From: Fibrobacter succinogenes
GTDB taxonomy: Bacteria > Fibrobacterota > Fibrobacteria > Fibrobacterales > Fibrobacteraceae
NCBI GenBank assembly: GCA_902762305.1
Contig: CACWNW010000003.1
Location: forward strand, 62,001-126,000
DNA length: 64,000 nt
Direction of reading: 5' to 3'
Under the pieces are notes generated by a model, which did no database searches, was not told where the DNA came from, and was given only the letters and a program-made list of their open reading frames with translations. Of the stretch, positions 24,657 to 32,270 are shown in pieces. The stretch's first letter is position 1; each line of letters begins with the position of its first letter. The position numbers and the translations under genes were made by a program.

Positions 24657-26501
24657 CTAGCGGACAACACGTATACTCCGCATTTCACCAGTCCAGCGAT
24701 TGCGCAGGTAATAGACGCCGGAGCTCTTGACCACACTGGAGTTCTTGAGTATCTCGGTAGCAGCCTCGAATCCGTAAGCGCTCAGGACACCCATGCGCAT
24801 ACCCATCGGGTCGATGACATAGTAATCCTGGACCCTGTTGACGTTCATGTGCTGGTCGAGAGAGATTACACCATGCGGATCGTCAATCGGTTCGTCAATT
24901 GGTTCATCGATCGGTTCGGGGTCAGTAGCGTCCTTACCCGAAACGAAGGTGAAGTAGTCCACATCGAACCAGGCGCCCGTCACCGTCATGCGGAGGATAT
25001 GCTTGCCGGCCGGGAGGGTCACGTTTGCCTTGACCTTGTTGTAGTCATCGTAGTTGTCTTCGCCAGCAGAAGCGGCAGGTACGCTAATCTTGTCGGTGAG
25101 TTCCTTGCCATCCAGCGACATCTGGAAGCTCGAGGTAGAACCTGCAGCAGCCACGGCGGCAAAGAACGTGTAATCACCGGCTTCCTTCACGTTGACCGTG
25201 TATTCGAGCCAGTCGCCTTCACTGTTGTAGCCTACCACGACGCCGGTAGCCTTCTTGTAGAGGTCAACGCCGGTCGTATCCTTGCGGTAGTCCTTCGCAT
25301 CGCCATGGTTCTCGTTGTCGCCTTCGTTATAAGACACGTTGCTCACGCCATCCGTTTCACCACGGCCCGAGATATCGAAGTCTTCGGCCTCGATCTTACC
25401 CGGGATTTCGAAAGCGGAACCCTTGAACATCTTGCGGGCAATGGGCTCGGGCGGAACGTAGGTACTTGCATCGGCAAGACCCGTCTCGTTCTTGCCGTCA
25501 GCAAGGTGATTCTTGAAGTAGTCCTTGAGCCAGGTCATGGCCGGACGGTCCTGACCGTTCTTGATGATACCGGAGTTGCCGTTCGTGGTCCAGGTAGCGC
25601 CATAGATATAGCCCCAAAGGGTAATGCCCGCCACCTGCTTGGATTCCCAGAAGGCCGGAATCTGTTCGGAATAGCGCTGCTTCTGCTGGCTGTCGTTGTC
25701 GGTACCGATATCGTATTCGGTAATGTACAGCGGCATCGGTTCGCCCTTGGCATTCTTGACGCTCGTCTGAATCTTGTTCAAGGCGCTCTTGAATTCGGAT
25801 TCGTTCATGTCGGTCAGGTCATGAGCCTGCTGGCCGTAAGCATCGACCGGAGCGCCCTGCCTCACGAGCTTATTCACAAGGTCGATACCTTCGTTAATCT
25901 GCCAACGGAACGTATTATAGTCATTATAAATAAGGATAGCCTTCGGCCAGCGTTCGCGCGCCATCTTGAAGGCTGTCGCCACGAACTCGTAGTTGCCGTT
26001 ATCGCCACCGAGGGCCGGAATTATGTTATTGTTCTTGCCGTAGCCGGAATGGTAGCTGCCGCCCGACTTGATTGCCTCGTTCACCACGTCGATCATTTCG
26101 AGGTCGGGGTAATGTTCAGCAACCGCATCAAACCAAGCGGTAATCGCCTTCTTGGTTTCTTCGGTACTCAGGCCGTTCAGCCAGTTCGGGTACTGGGAGC
26201 CCCACACAAGTGCGTGGAACTTGAAGTGGCCGCCGTTCTTCTTCGCCCAGTTGTAGCAGGCGTCGCAACCGCTCCAGTTATAGCGACCGCGGGAGCCTTC
26301 GATGGAGGCCCACTTGCATTCGTTTTCGGCGGTAATCTGGTTCCAGTAGGTGCCGAAATCGGACTGCACCTGGCCACGGGTTGTAATGTTACCGAGGAAC
26401 TTGGCACCACCATCGGCCATGCCAGGCCCCGCGAAGGAAACGGTCGATGCCACAGCGGCAACGGCCACAGCTTTCGTTACTGTAGAGAGAATATTTTTCA
26501 T
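24657..26501 (-). CDS. GH10 endo-1,4-beta-xylanase with CBM6 (paralogue)
   Basis: A 614-residue secreted xylanase closely related to its downstream neighbour. Acid/base Glu142 (IDVVNEAI) and nucleophile Glu262 (LYITEYDI) are intact; it lacks the neighbour's Gly-rich insert. CBM6 spans about 370-510 (IEAEDFDISGRG ... FDVDYFTF). It is joined to the basic C-terminal domain by an acidic repeat linker with PIDEPIDEPID. The ATG at 26501 is preceded by AAGGG. The two genes arose by tandem duplication, but each keeps its own promoter region, operator and hairpin. Confidence 0.95.
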   Translation of the reverse strand: MKNILSTVTKAVAVAAVASTVSFAGPGMADGGAKFLGNITTRGQVQSDFGTYWNQITAENECKWASIEGSRGRYNWSGCDACYNWAKKNGGHFKFHALVWGSQYPNWLNGLSTEETKKAITAWFDAVAEHYPDLEMIDVVNEAIKSGGSYHSGYGKNNNIIPALGGDNGNYEFVATAFKMARERWPKAILIYNDYNTFRWQINEGIDLVNKLVRQGAPVDAYGQQAHDLTDMNESEFKSALNKIQTSVKNAKGEPMPLYITEYDIGTDNDSQQKQRYSEQIPAFWESKQVAGITLWGYIYGATWTTNGNSGIIKNGQDRPAMTWLKDYFKNHLADGKNETGLADASTYVPPEPIARKMFKGSAFEIPGKIEAEDFDISGRGETDGVSNVSYNEGDNENHGDAKDYRKDTTGVDLYKKATGVVVGYNSEGDWLEYTVNVKEAGDYTFFAAVAAAGSTSSFQMSLDGKELTDKISVPAASAGEDNYDDYNKVKANVTLPAGKHILRMTVTGAWFDVDYFTFVSGKDATDPEPIDEPIDEPIDDPHGVISLDQHMNVNRVQDYYVIDPMGMRMGVLSAYGFEAATEILKNSSVVKSSGVYYLRNRWTGEMRSIRVVR

Positions 26502-26600
26502 ATCCACATCCCTTATGTGTTATAGCCGACACACCAACGCCGGCTTGCTATAAAACTATCTCCGCCGACACGGCAAATTCCATGCGGGACAAACGATTTC

Positions 26601-26618
26601 CTTGACACTTTGTCCAAG
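26601..26618 (-). promoter_or_regulatory. Putative xylan-regulon operator, GH10 gene 2
   Basis: Minus strand CTTGGACAAAGTGTCAAG. Exactly 46 bp separate it from the -10-like TTTATAG at 26548-26554, and no -35 match is visible between them, as expected for an activator-dependent promoter. Confidence 0.65.
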
Positions 26619-26741
26619 ATGCCGTAACCAGCCTTTTACAAACACAGAAAGGACCTCGCCCAAAAAAGCGAAACTTTTAACCCCAGTATGTTTTTTTGGG
26701 GGGATGCATCGTAAAAAACCGCTTTTTTTTGCGAAATTTGC

Positions 26742-26779
26742 CATTTACAAAATGTAAATGAATAAAAATTTACATTTTG
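26742..26779 (+). promoter_or_regulatory. Palindromic operator pair before the CE1 esterase
   Basis: CATTTACAAAATGTAAATG (26742-26760) is a perfect palindrome and matches the shared xylan operator at 14 of 18 positions against the GH43 copy at 61104. Overlapping it, CAAAATGTAAAT (26748-26759) is repeated inverted as ATTTACATTTTG (26768-26779) with an 8-bp spacer. A -10-like TGTATAG lies about 50 bp downstream. Confidence 0.6.
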
Positions 26780-26847
26780 GGGGCCGCTACAAAAAAGTAA
26801 ATTTGAAGGTGTATAGTTCATGTTGTTTGGAAAAAAAGGAGCAAAAA

Positions 26848-28317
26848 ATGAAATTTCCTCACATAATGGGCATTGCTAGCGCAATAGCAATGTCAAGTAG
26901 CCTGGCGTTCGCCTGGAGCATCAGCGGCGTGGTCATGACCAAGAATGGCATGCCGCTTCCGGGTGTAAAAGTCAACACATTCAACATCGGTGGTTTCGAG
27001 ACCACCACTTCCGACGGCGGTACGTTCAGCCTCAGTAGCGAAGCCTATGCCCTCGTCAACGCGAAGACTGCGAACCTCGCTATGCACATGGAAGGCAACA
27101 TGCTTACCATCTACAACGCAGATGCGAGCTCCTTCAAGGTGGCCGTGATCAATGCCTTGGGCAAGGTCCTCCTGGAAAACAATTTTGGGCAGGTTCAGGG
27201 AATCATTTCTCTCGACCTCGGCAAGTTCGCACGCGGAACCAAGTTCATCCGCATTAGTGCCGACAGCCAGAACAGTACGTTCATGGTGACAAGCACGGGC
27301 GTCAAGTCCCTCAAGAAGGAAGGCGACCAGCTGCCGTCGTTCCAGTTTGCCAAGGAAGGCTACCAGAATGTGATGTACCAGATGAAGGCTGAAGTCGAAA
27401 CCGACGTAGTGATTCAGATGGAACAGGGTACGACTCCTCCTCCGAGCTCCAGCAGCGCAGTGCAGCCCCCTCCGAGCAGCTCTTCGAAGATTGTCTCCTC
27501 GAGCAGCGAAGAAGTCGTCAACTGTTCCGGCAAGACGGCCAAGGCCGGCAAGCAGAACATGAGCGTGACGGTCGACGGCAAGAAGCGCACCTTCATCATG
27601 TACATCCCGAATTCCTACAAGGGCGACAAGCCAGTTCCTCTGTTTGTAGACTACCACCCGGTTATGGGAAATGGCGAAGGCCAATATAAAGACACTAAAT
27701 ACAGAACTCTTACAGAAAAAGAAGGAGTGATTTCGCTGTACCCCGATGGCACTAAGTCTGCGGACTCCCGCAAGATGGGGCCGGGTTGGAACGTGGGGCC
27801 GTGCTGCTCTGACGATGACGACGTGAAGTTCTCTCGCGAAATGATCGCCGCTGTCGAAGAAATCGCCTGCATCGACAAGAAGCGCGTGTACGCAGCCGGC
27901 TTCTCGATGGGTGGCGGCATGAGCAACCACGTGGCATGCTTCATGTCCGACATCTACGCCGCAGTCGCTCCGGCCGCTATGGACTTGAACACCACGAACA
28001 GCGCCAAGTGCAACCCCGAACGCCCGATTTCTATCATCATGTTCCGTGGCACGTCCGACCCCGTCTGCAAATACCAAGGTGGCGATAGCGGCTATGGCGA
28101 CGGCCTGAACTTCCTCGGTGCCGAAAGGAACTTCAAGTTCTGGGCAGAGAAGAACGGCTGCCAAGGTTCTCCGAGCAAGAACTCCAACGGCTGTGACGAA
28201 TACTCCAACTGCCAGGATGGCACGAAGGTTGTCCTCTGCACCAAGCAGGGCGGCGGCCACGATCAGGGCGACGGCAACATCGGCTGGCCGTTCCTGAAGC
28301 AGTTTACCCTCCCGTAA
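26848..28317 (+). CDS. Secreted CE1-type feruloyl/acetyl-xylan esterase
   Basis: A 489-residue secreted esterase. Signal peptide 1-22. Residues 23-80 resemble a carboxypeptidase-regulatory-like domain (SGVVMTKNGMPLPGVKV). Residues 85-148 look like a type IX sorting-type module (VAVINALGKVLLE ... TKFIRISADS) placed internally. Ser/Pro-rich linkers (about 197-221) lead to the esterase domain (about 226-489) with nucleophile Ser353 in AAGFSMGGGMS and a likely catalytic His in GGGHDQG. The family (CE1/LpqC-like) releases ferulate or acetate from xylan. The start at 26848 has AAAGGAG 7 nt upstream. It is divergent from GH10 gene 2. Confidence 0.88.
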   Translation: MKFPHIMGIASAIAMSSSLAFAWSISGVVMTKNGMPLPGVKVNTFNIGGFETTTSDGGTFSLSSEAYALVNAKTANLAMHMEGNMLTIYNADASSFKVAVINALGKVLLENNFGQVQGIISLDLGKFARGTKFIRISADSQNSTFMVTSTGVKSLKKEGDQLPSFQFAKEGYQNVMYQMKAEVETDVVIQMEQGTTPPPSSSSAVQPPPSSSSKIVSSSSEEVVNCSGKTAKAGKQNMSVTVDGKKRTFIMYIPNSYKGDKPVPLFVDYHPVMGNGEGQYKDTKYRTLTEKEGVISLYPDGTKSADSRKMGPGWNVGPCCSDDDDVKFSREMIAAVEEIACIDKKRVYAAGFSMGGGMSNHVACFMSDIYAAVAPAAMDLNTTNSAKCNPERPISIIMFRGTSDPVCKYQGGDSGYGDGLNFLGAERNFKFWAEKNGCQGSPSKNSNGCDEYSNCQDGTKVVLCTKQGGGHDQGDGNIGWPFLKQFTLP

Positions 28318-28347
28318 CACTTAGTAGTACCTCCTCGTTTGTTATGC

Positions 28348-28376
28348 CCCGCACGCAAGTGCGGGGCATTTTTTTT
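28348..28376 (+). terminator. Terminator after CE1 esterase
   Basis: GCCCCGCA-cgcaag-TGCGGGGC followed by ATTTTTTTT. Confidence 0.92.
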
Positions 28377-28396
28377 GCAACTTTGGGACGGAGCCC

Positions 28397-28425
28397 TTGC
28401 CAGGATAGACTGGTGTTCCTATATT
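28397..28425 (+). promoter_or_regulatory. Sigma-70-type promoter of trpBA
   Basis: TTGCCA (28397-28402), a 17-bp spacer, then TATATT (28420-28425). Transcription should begin near 28431-28433, on or next to the leader-peptide start codon. Confidence 0.8.
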
Positions 28426-28432
28426 TTGGCTC

Positions 28433-28489
28433 ATGAAGATGAATAGTGCAATCCGTTTCAACCGTTGGTGGTGGGGCTCTAGAACATAG
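28433..28489 (+). CDS. trpL: Tryptophan leader peptide
   Basis: An 18-residue peptide, MKMNSAIRFNRWWWGSRT, with three consecutive Trp codons at 28466-28474 followed shortly by a stop. It is too short for ordinary gene finding, but the Trp run and its place before an attenuator and trpB identify it. No Shine-Dalgarno precedes it and the promoter puts the mRNA 5' end at or next to the ATG, so translation may be leaderless. Ribosome stalling at the Trp codons when charged tRNA-Trp is scarce would set the fold of the downstream RNA. Confidence 0.85.
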   Translation: MKMNSAIRFNRWWWGSRT

Positions 28490-28561
28490 AGTCCGGTTTC
28501 GCCGTTTTCATCAAGAGATTTGTAAAAGGCTTTCGGACTCACCGAAGGCCTTTAATTTTTT
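28474..28561 (+). promoter_or_regulatory. Trp attenuator (strands 1-4)
   Basis: Four strands form alternative helices. Strand 1 GGGCTCT (28474-28480) pairs with strand 2 AGAGTCC (28488-28494). Strand 2 GAGTCCG (28489-28495) pairs with strand 3 CGGACTC (28534-28540) as antiterminator. AAAGGCTTTCGG (28525-28536) pairs with CCGAAGGCCTTT (28542-28553) and is followed by a T-rich tail as terminator. The leader stop codon touches strand 2, so a ribosome that finishes the peptide masks strand 2 and lets the terminator form. Confidence 0.85.
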
Positions 28562-28606
28562 ACCAGAAACCTTTAACCCTAAACCAATAAGACTAAACCT
28601 TAAACT

Positions 28607-28649
28607 AGATCCTTCGACTTCGGGCTTCGCCCTCCGCTCAGGATGACAC
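28607..28649. repeat. Dispersed-type palindromic element at the trpB start
   Basis: Begins AGATCCTTCGACTTCGGGC and ends CGCTCAGGATGACAC. It strongly resembles the widespread element whose reverse strand reads GTCATCCTGAGC-GAAG-type sequence. Its AGGA (28640-28643) lies 10 nt before the trpB ATG and may serve as its ribosome-binding site. Confidence 0.5.
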
Positions 28650-28653
28650 GAGA

Positions 28654-29931
28654 ATGAATATGACAACTTCTTCTAATAACGGTTTCTTTGACAAGTTCGG
28701 CGGCAAGTACGTTGCCGAAATCATCCGCCGTCCGCTCGATGACCTCGAAGCGGCATTCAACAAGTACATCCACGATCCGGAATTTCTCGAGGAACTGCGC
28801 ATTATCCAGCGCGACTACATCGGGCGCGAGACCCCGCTGTACTTCGCCCCGACGGCGACCGAACTCCTGGGCGGTGCGCAGATCTACATCAAGCTCGAAG
28901 GCCTTGCCAACACGGGCGCCCACAAGATCAATAACGCCATCGGCCAGTGCCTTTTGGCCAAGAAGATGGGCAAGACCCGCATTATCGCGGAGACGGGTGC
29001 CGGCCAGCACGGGCTCGCCACCGCCGCCGCCTGCGCGAAGCTCGGCCTCGAATGCGTCGTGTACATGGGCGAAGTTGACGTCCGTCGTCAGCAGCCGAAC
29101 GTGGCCACCATGGAAATGTACGGTGCGAAGGTCGTGCCGGTCACGAGCGGCAGCCGCACCCTGAAGGATGCCGTGAACGAGGCCATGCGCGACTGGGCAA
29201 CAAATTTCAAGAACACGCACTACGTGCTCGGTTCCGCCCTCGGCCCCGCCCCGTTCCCGGATATCGTTCGCACGTTCCAGTCCATCATCGGCGAAGAAGT
29301 CAAGCGCCAGGCTGCCGAACGTAACATCGACATCGCCGCGATTGTCGCCTGCGTGGGTGGCGGAAGCAACTCCATCGGCGTGTTCACCCCGTTTATCGAA
29401 GACAAGAACGTGCGCCTGATCGGTGCAGAAGCCGGTGGCATCGGCCCGAACATGGGCGAGAACGCCTCCCGCATGACGGGTAACGCGAGCCGCGAAGGAA
29501 TTGTGCAGGGTTACAAGAGCCGCTTCCTCATCGATGAAGACGGCCAGTCGCTGCCGACCCGCTCCATTTCTGCAGGGCTTGACTACATGGGTATCGGCCC
29601 GCAGCTCGCCGCCCTCGGTGAATCGGGCCGCGTGGAATTCACGAGCATCCTCGACAAGGAAGCGCTCGAGGCCGTGAAGTTCTTCGCCCGCAACGAAGGC
29701 ATCCTCTTCGCGCTCGAAAGCGCGCATGCCGGAGCCGCCGCCATGAAGATCGCGAAGGAACTCCCGAAGGACAAGGCTCTCGTCATCAACATGAGCGGCC
29801 GCGGCGACAAGGACATCTTTATCACGAGCCCGGTGTTCCGCCCCGAAAAGTGGAAGGAATTCCTGAAGGCGGAACTCAAGCGCCTCGAAAACAACGAAGA
29901 CATCCACGACGCGGAGATAATGAATAATTGA
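28654..29931 (+). CDS. trpB: Tryptophan synthase beta chain
   Basis: A 425-residue cytosolic PLP enzyme joining indole and serine to make tryptophan. The PLP Lys is in NTGAHKINNAIGQ, the phosphate loop is CVGGGSNSIG, and ETGAGQHG is the substrate motif; length and sequence fit the TrpB1 type that partners TrpA. The start is 28654 (or the in-frame ATG at 28660). It lies behind a 222-nt leader with attenuator. trpA follows after 73 bp of AT-rich repeats. Other trp genes are absent from the window. Confidence 0.95.
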   Translation: MNMTTSSNNGFFDKFGGKYVAEIIRRPLDDLEAAFNKYIHDPEFLEELRIIQRDYIGRETPLYFAPTATELLGGAQIYIKLEGLANTGAHKINNAIGQCLLAKKMGKTRIIAETGAGQHGLATAAACAKLGLECVVYMGEVDVRRQQPNVATMEMYGAKVVPVTSGSRTLKDAVNEAMRDWATNFKNTHYVLGSALGPAPFPDIVRTFQSIIGEEVKRQAAERNIDIAAIVACVGGGSNSIGVFTPFIEDKNVRLIGAEAGGIGPNMGENASRMTGNASREGIVQGYKSRFLIDEDGQSLPTRSISAGLDYMGIGPQLAALGESGRVEFTSILDKEALEAVKFFARNEGILFALESAHAGAAAMKIAKELPKDKALVINMSGRGDKDIFITSPVFRPEKWKEFLKAELKRLENNEDIHDAEIMNN

Positions 29932-29965
29932 TGATTGATAAATGATAATTGATGATGAATAATTT
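29930..29965. repeat. Short AT-rich tandem repeats between trpB and trpA
   Basis: Several overlapping copies of GATAATTGATGAT/AATTGATGATTGA units fill the gap after the trpB stop. They give no terminator and do not preclude co-transcription. Confidence 0.5.
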
Positions 29966-30004
29966 CACTTTTCACTAGAACATTTCAATCAAAGAGTTAT
30001 CACT

Positions 30005-30757
30005 ATGAACTTAATGTCTCATCTCATTGCCGGGTTCCCGGACGCAGAAACATCCATTGCCATTGCCGACGCCCTCGTGAAGGGTGGCGCCAACATCCTT
30101 GAAATCCAGCTCGCCTTCAGCGACCCGAGCGCCGATGGCCCTGCCATCCAGACGGCATCTACTGTCGCGCTTGAAAAGGGCTACTCCACCAAGCAAGGGC
30201 TTGAAGTTGTGAAGAAGATTCACGAACGCCACCCCGAAACGCCCATCTACATCATGACCTACGGCTCGCTCGCCTTCACTCCGGGTGTCGAGAACTTCGT
30301 GAAGATGTGCAAGGACGCTGGCGTTTCCGCCTGCATCATTCCGGACCTGCCGTTCGATTGCGACGAGGGCCTCACCGAAGCCTGCAAGAAGCACGGTCTC
30401 GAAAACATTCCGGTTGCAGCACCCAGCATGACGAAGGAACGCCTCGAAACGATGGCTTCAGCAGGGTTCAAGTACATCTATGCGGCTCTCCGTGCAGGCA
30501 CGACCGGCAGCGAAACCACGATTGACCAGGCAACGCTCGACTTTATCGACACCGTCGGTAAGGGTGGCGCAAAGGTGCTCGGTGGTTTCGGTATCCGCAA
30601 TGGTGAACAGTCCAAGGTTTTGAGCAAGCACGTGTACGCCGTGGTGGCGGGTTCCGTTTTCGTGAACATCGTGCTCGGAAACGGAGACTCTGCCGAAGGC
30701 CGCAAGAAGGCGATTGCCGAAATCGAGGCGAAGGCTAGGGAGTTGACAGGCGCTTGA
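30005..30757 (+). CDS. trpA: Tryptophan synthase alpha chain, short N-terminus
   Basis: A 250-residue TIM-barrel enzyme that cleaves indole-3-glycerol phosphate to indole. The catalytic Glu is in ILEIQLAFSD (E. coli LELGIPFSD) and Asp in SDPSADGP; the phosphate motif GGFGI is present. Compared with E. coli TrpA it lacks roughly 15 N-terminal residues (helix 0), and no upstream in-frame start restores them. The Shine-Dalgarno is weak (AAGAG). It is presumed co-transcribed with trpB. Confidence 0.93.
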   Translation: MNLMSHLIAGFPDAETSIAIADALVKGGANILEIQLAFSDPSADGPAIQTASTVALEKGYSTKQGLEVVKKIHERHPETPIYIMTYGSLAFTPGVENFVKMCKDAGVSACIIPDLPFDCDEGLTEACKKHGLENIPVAAPSMTKERLETMASAGFKYIYAALRAGTTGSETTIDQATLDFIDTVGKGGAKVLGGFGIRNGEQSKVLSKHVYAVVAGSVFVNIVLGNGDSAEGRKKAIAEIEAKARELTGA

Positions 30758-30796
30758 CAATCGCCTCGATGGCTTGCGGGTTTAAGGATTCGTCCG

Positions 30797-31795
30797 TCAG
30801 CGGTCTATAATGAGCACCGGGCGCTCTACCGGAATCTCCGGCTTTTGCCTGCAGTCCTTCACCTGTTTCTTCAGGCGGTCAAAGAACGCCTTGACCGCCT
30901 GCGGATTCGAGGATTCCCAAAAGCCCCCTGCACCGAAGTCGCTTTCGAGAAGGTGCTTTTCGAGACCCTTGCCATCCCCGAAATTCTTCAGGTACAGGAT
31001 TTCCACGGAATCACGGAACATCCTGACCGTAGCGCGGGACAGGCAAAGACACCCCCCAGCAAAAGATTCCCTCTTGGTATCGCGCAAAAGCGAAATAAAT
31101 TCTTCAAGCTGTTCCGCCGTCAATTCCGTTTTCTTGGGGCGAGTGCAGGTCAATCCCCAGCTGATTTCCGCACGATCCGCGTTCTTGGCAATTTCATAAA
31201 GCGGTGTTCTGATAGTGGTGTCCTGTTCAAGGATCATGCTTTCCAACACACCCTGCATATCCGTAGCAGAATCCTTGATATCGCAAGCCCTGAAGCTCAC
31301 TCCCTGCTGGCGTATGAACTGATTGATTTTTCTCATGATAGCAGGTTTCTCGGGTTCCCACACGCCGATGTCGTCCCCGACATAGCCAATCTTTTCGGCA
31401 ATACGCAGTTCCGCTACAGACAAAGTATCATGAAAGAGTTGCACACGCACGCCCGTAGCACAATCTGTATGGAACACATTCAGCAGGGATTCATTCGCAT
31501 CGGCAAGGCGGAGCATCTGCACGAAGTTCCTGTAGGTACGGCCGCTTATCACCTTACCCTTCGCATGTTTCCCGAGGCCCACGGGCGTCACGAGCATCAT
31601 ATTTGCGCTGTCAAGAACCTCTATCAACGGCTTTGTCTCGTGCGGGGCTCCTTCCCCGCCATCGCGGCAGCATAACACCGCAAGGAACGCCGCCACGACC
31701 ACGCAAGCCAAAACCGCAATACCGATAAATTTCTTGTTGTTTCGTTTATTCACGCTCAAAATATAACTTGTTTTATCAGACACGTCTTGTTTCAA
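30797..31795 (-). CDS. Membrane-anchored protein of unknown function
   Basis: A 332-residue protein with a cytosolic N-terminus (about 22 residues), one membrane helix (about 23-42) and a periplasmic domain containing several Cys (LCC, DCATGV, FRACDI, GGCLCLS). I recognise no family. It is convergent with trpA (39-bp gap) and divergent from hisE, so it is transcribed alone. The upstream gap carries an 84-bp hairpin repeat. Confidence 0.65.
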   Translation of the reverse strand: MKQDVSDKTSYILSVNKRNNKKFIGIAVLACVVVAAFLAVLCCRDGGEGAPHETKPLIEVLDSANMMLVTPVGLGKHAKGKVISGRTYRNFVQMLRLADANESLLNVFHTDCATGVRVQLFHDTLSVAELRIAEKIGYVGDDIGVWEPEKPAIMRKINQFIRQQGVSFRACDIKDSATDMQGVLESMILEQDTTIRTPLYEIAKNADRAEISWGLTCTRPKKTELTAEQLEEFISLLRDTKRESFAGGCLCLSRATVRMFRDSVEILYLKNFGDGKGLEKHLLESDFGAGGFWESSNPQAVKAFFDRLKKQVKDCRQKPEIPVERPVLIIDR

Positions 31796-31814
31796 ACAAT
31801 ATTCTCTTTTCTAC

Positions 31815-31858
31815 ACGAAATAAACAGTTTTTACAAGAAATAAACTGTTTAATATGTG
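31815..31858. repeat. Direct repeat of GAAATAAAC(A/T)GTTT
   Basis: Two copies separated by a few bases upstream of the membrane-protein gene. The pair also contains AAACAG and CTGTTT as inverted half-sites. Possibly regulatory. Confidence 0.35.
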
Positions 31859-31860
31859 AA

Positions 31861-31944
31861 AGGCGTCGGCCAAGGATGGGGAGGGTGCAGGGAGGGGCCC
31901 GTGCGGCCTTCGCAACTCTGAGCTGGGGCCCCTCCCGCATCATT
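31861..31944. repeat. 84-bp hairpin repeat, copy 1
   Basis: Identical to 48757-48840 except for T/C at 31919. It contains an 11-bp perfect stem (GGGAGGGGCCC at 31890-31900 with its complement at 31926-31936) around a loop holding GTGCGGCCTTCGCAAC, itself a small hairpin. Here it lies between divergent genes. Confidence 0.85.
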
Positions 31945-32009
31945 TTCATACCAGACTTTAAAAGTTTTTTCTATCTTTTTTTCCGAAAAAAAACATAAAG
32001 AGGTCTATC

Positions 32010-32270
32010 ATGACGTTTGAAGAAATGTACGCCCTGGCATGCCAGCGCAAGAAGGAAATGCCCGAAGGCAAGGGAACCACGGAACTGTTCAAGAAGGGTC
32101 CGCACGCCATCGGCAAGAAGCTTGTGGAAGAAGCCGCCGAAAGCTGGCAGGCCGCACGCTTCGAAAGCCGCGACGCCCAGTGCCTCGAACTTTCGCAGGT
32201 GCTCTACTACGTGGCCGTGATGATGGCCGAAAAGGGTCTCACTCTCGAAGAGGTGTACGCTAAACTATGA
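32010..32270 (+). CDS. hisE: Phosphoribosyl-ATP pyrophosphatase
   Basis: An 86-residue helical MazG-like enzyme of histidine synthesis, converting phosphoribosyl-ATP to phosphoribosyl-AMP. The KGPHAIGKKLVEEAAES block contains the metal-binding Glu residues of HisE. It is free-standing rather than fused to HisI. The stop overlaps the hisG start by 4 nt (ATGA). It is the first gene of a long overlapping run to 37234; GAGGT precedes the start. Confidence 0.92.
   Translation: MTFEEMYALACQRKKEMPEGKGTTELFKKGPHAIGKKLVEEAAESWQAARFESRDAQCLELSQVLYYVAVMMAEKGLTLEEVYAKL

Larger units (their letters stand above)
26502..26847. other. Divergent control region between GH10 and CE1 genes
   Basis: 346 bp without a gene. 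It holds the minus-strand operator and -10 (TTTATAG, 26548-26554) of GH10 gene 2, a plus-strand palindrome and paired half-site before the esterase gene, and a plus-strand TATAGT -10 candidate (26812-26817). Confidence 0.6.

Noticed and set aside
22647-26525. Long plus-strand open frames opposite both GH10 genes
   Set aside because: They mirror the minus-strand xylanases, have no recognisable domains or sensible starts, and arise from codon bias on the real strand. The same holds opposite the GH43, GH30 and GH8 genes.
31768-31998. Small plus-strand open frame between the membrane-protein gene and hisE
   Set aside because: It spans the hairpin repeat, has no ribosome-binding site or domain, and overlaps the start of the divergent gene.
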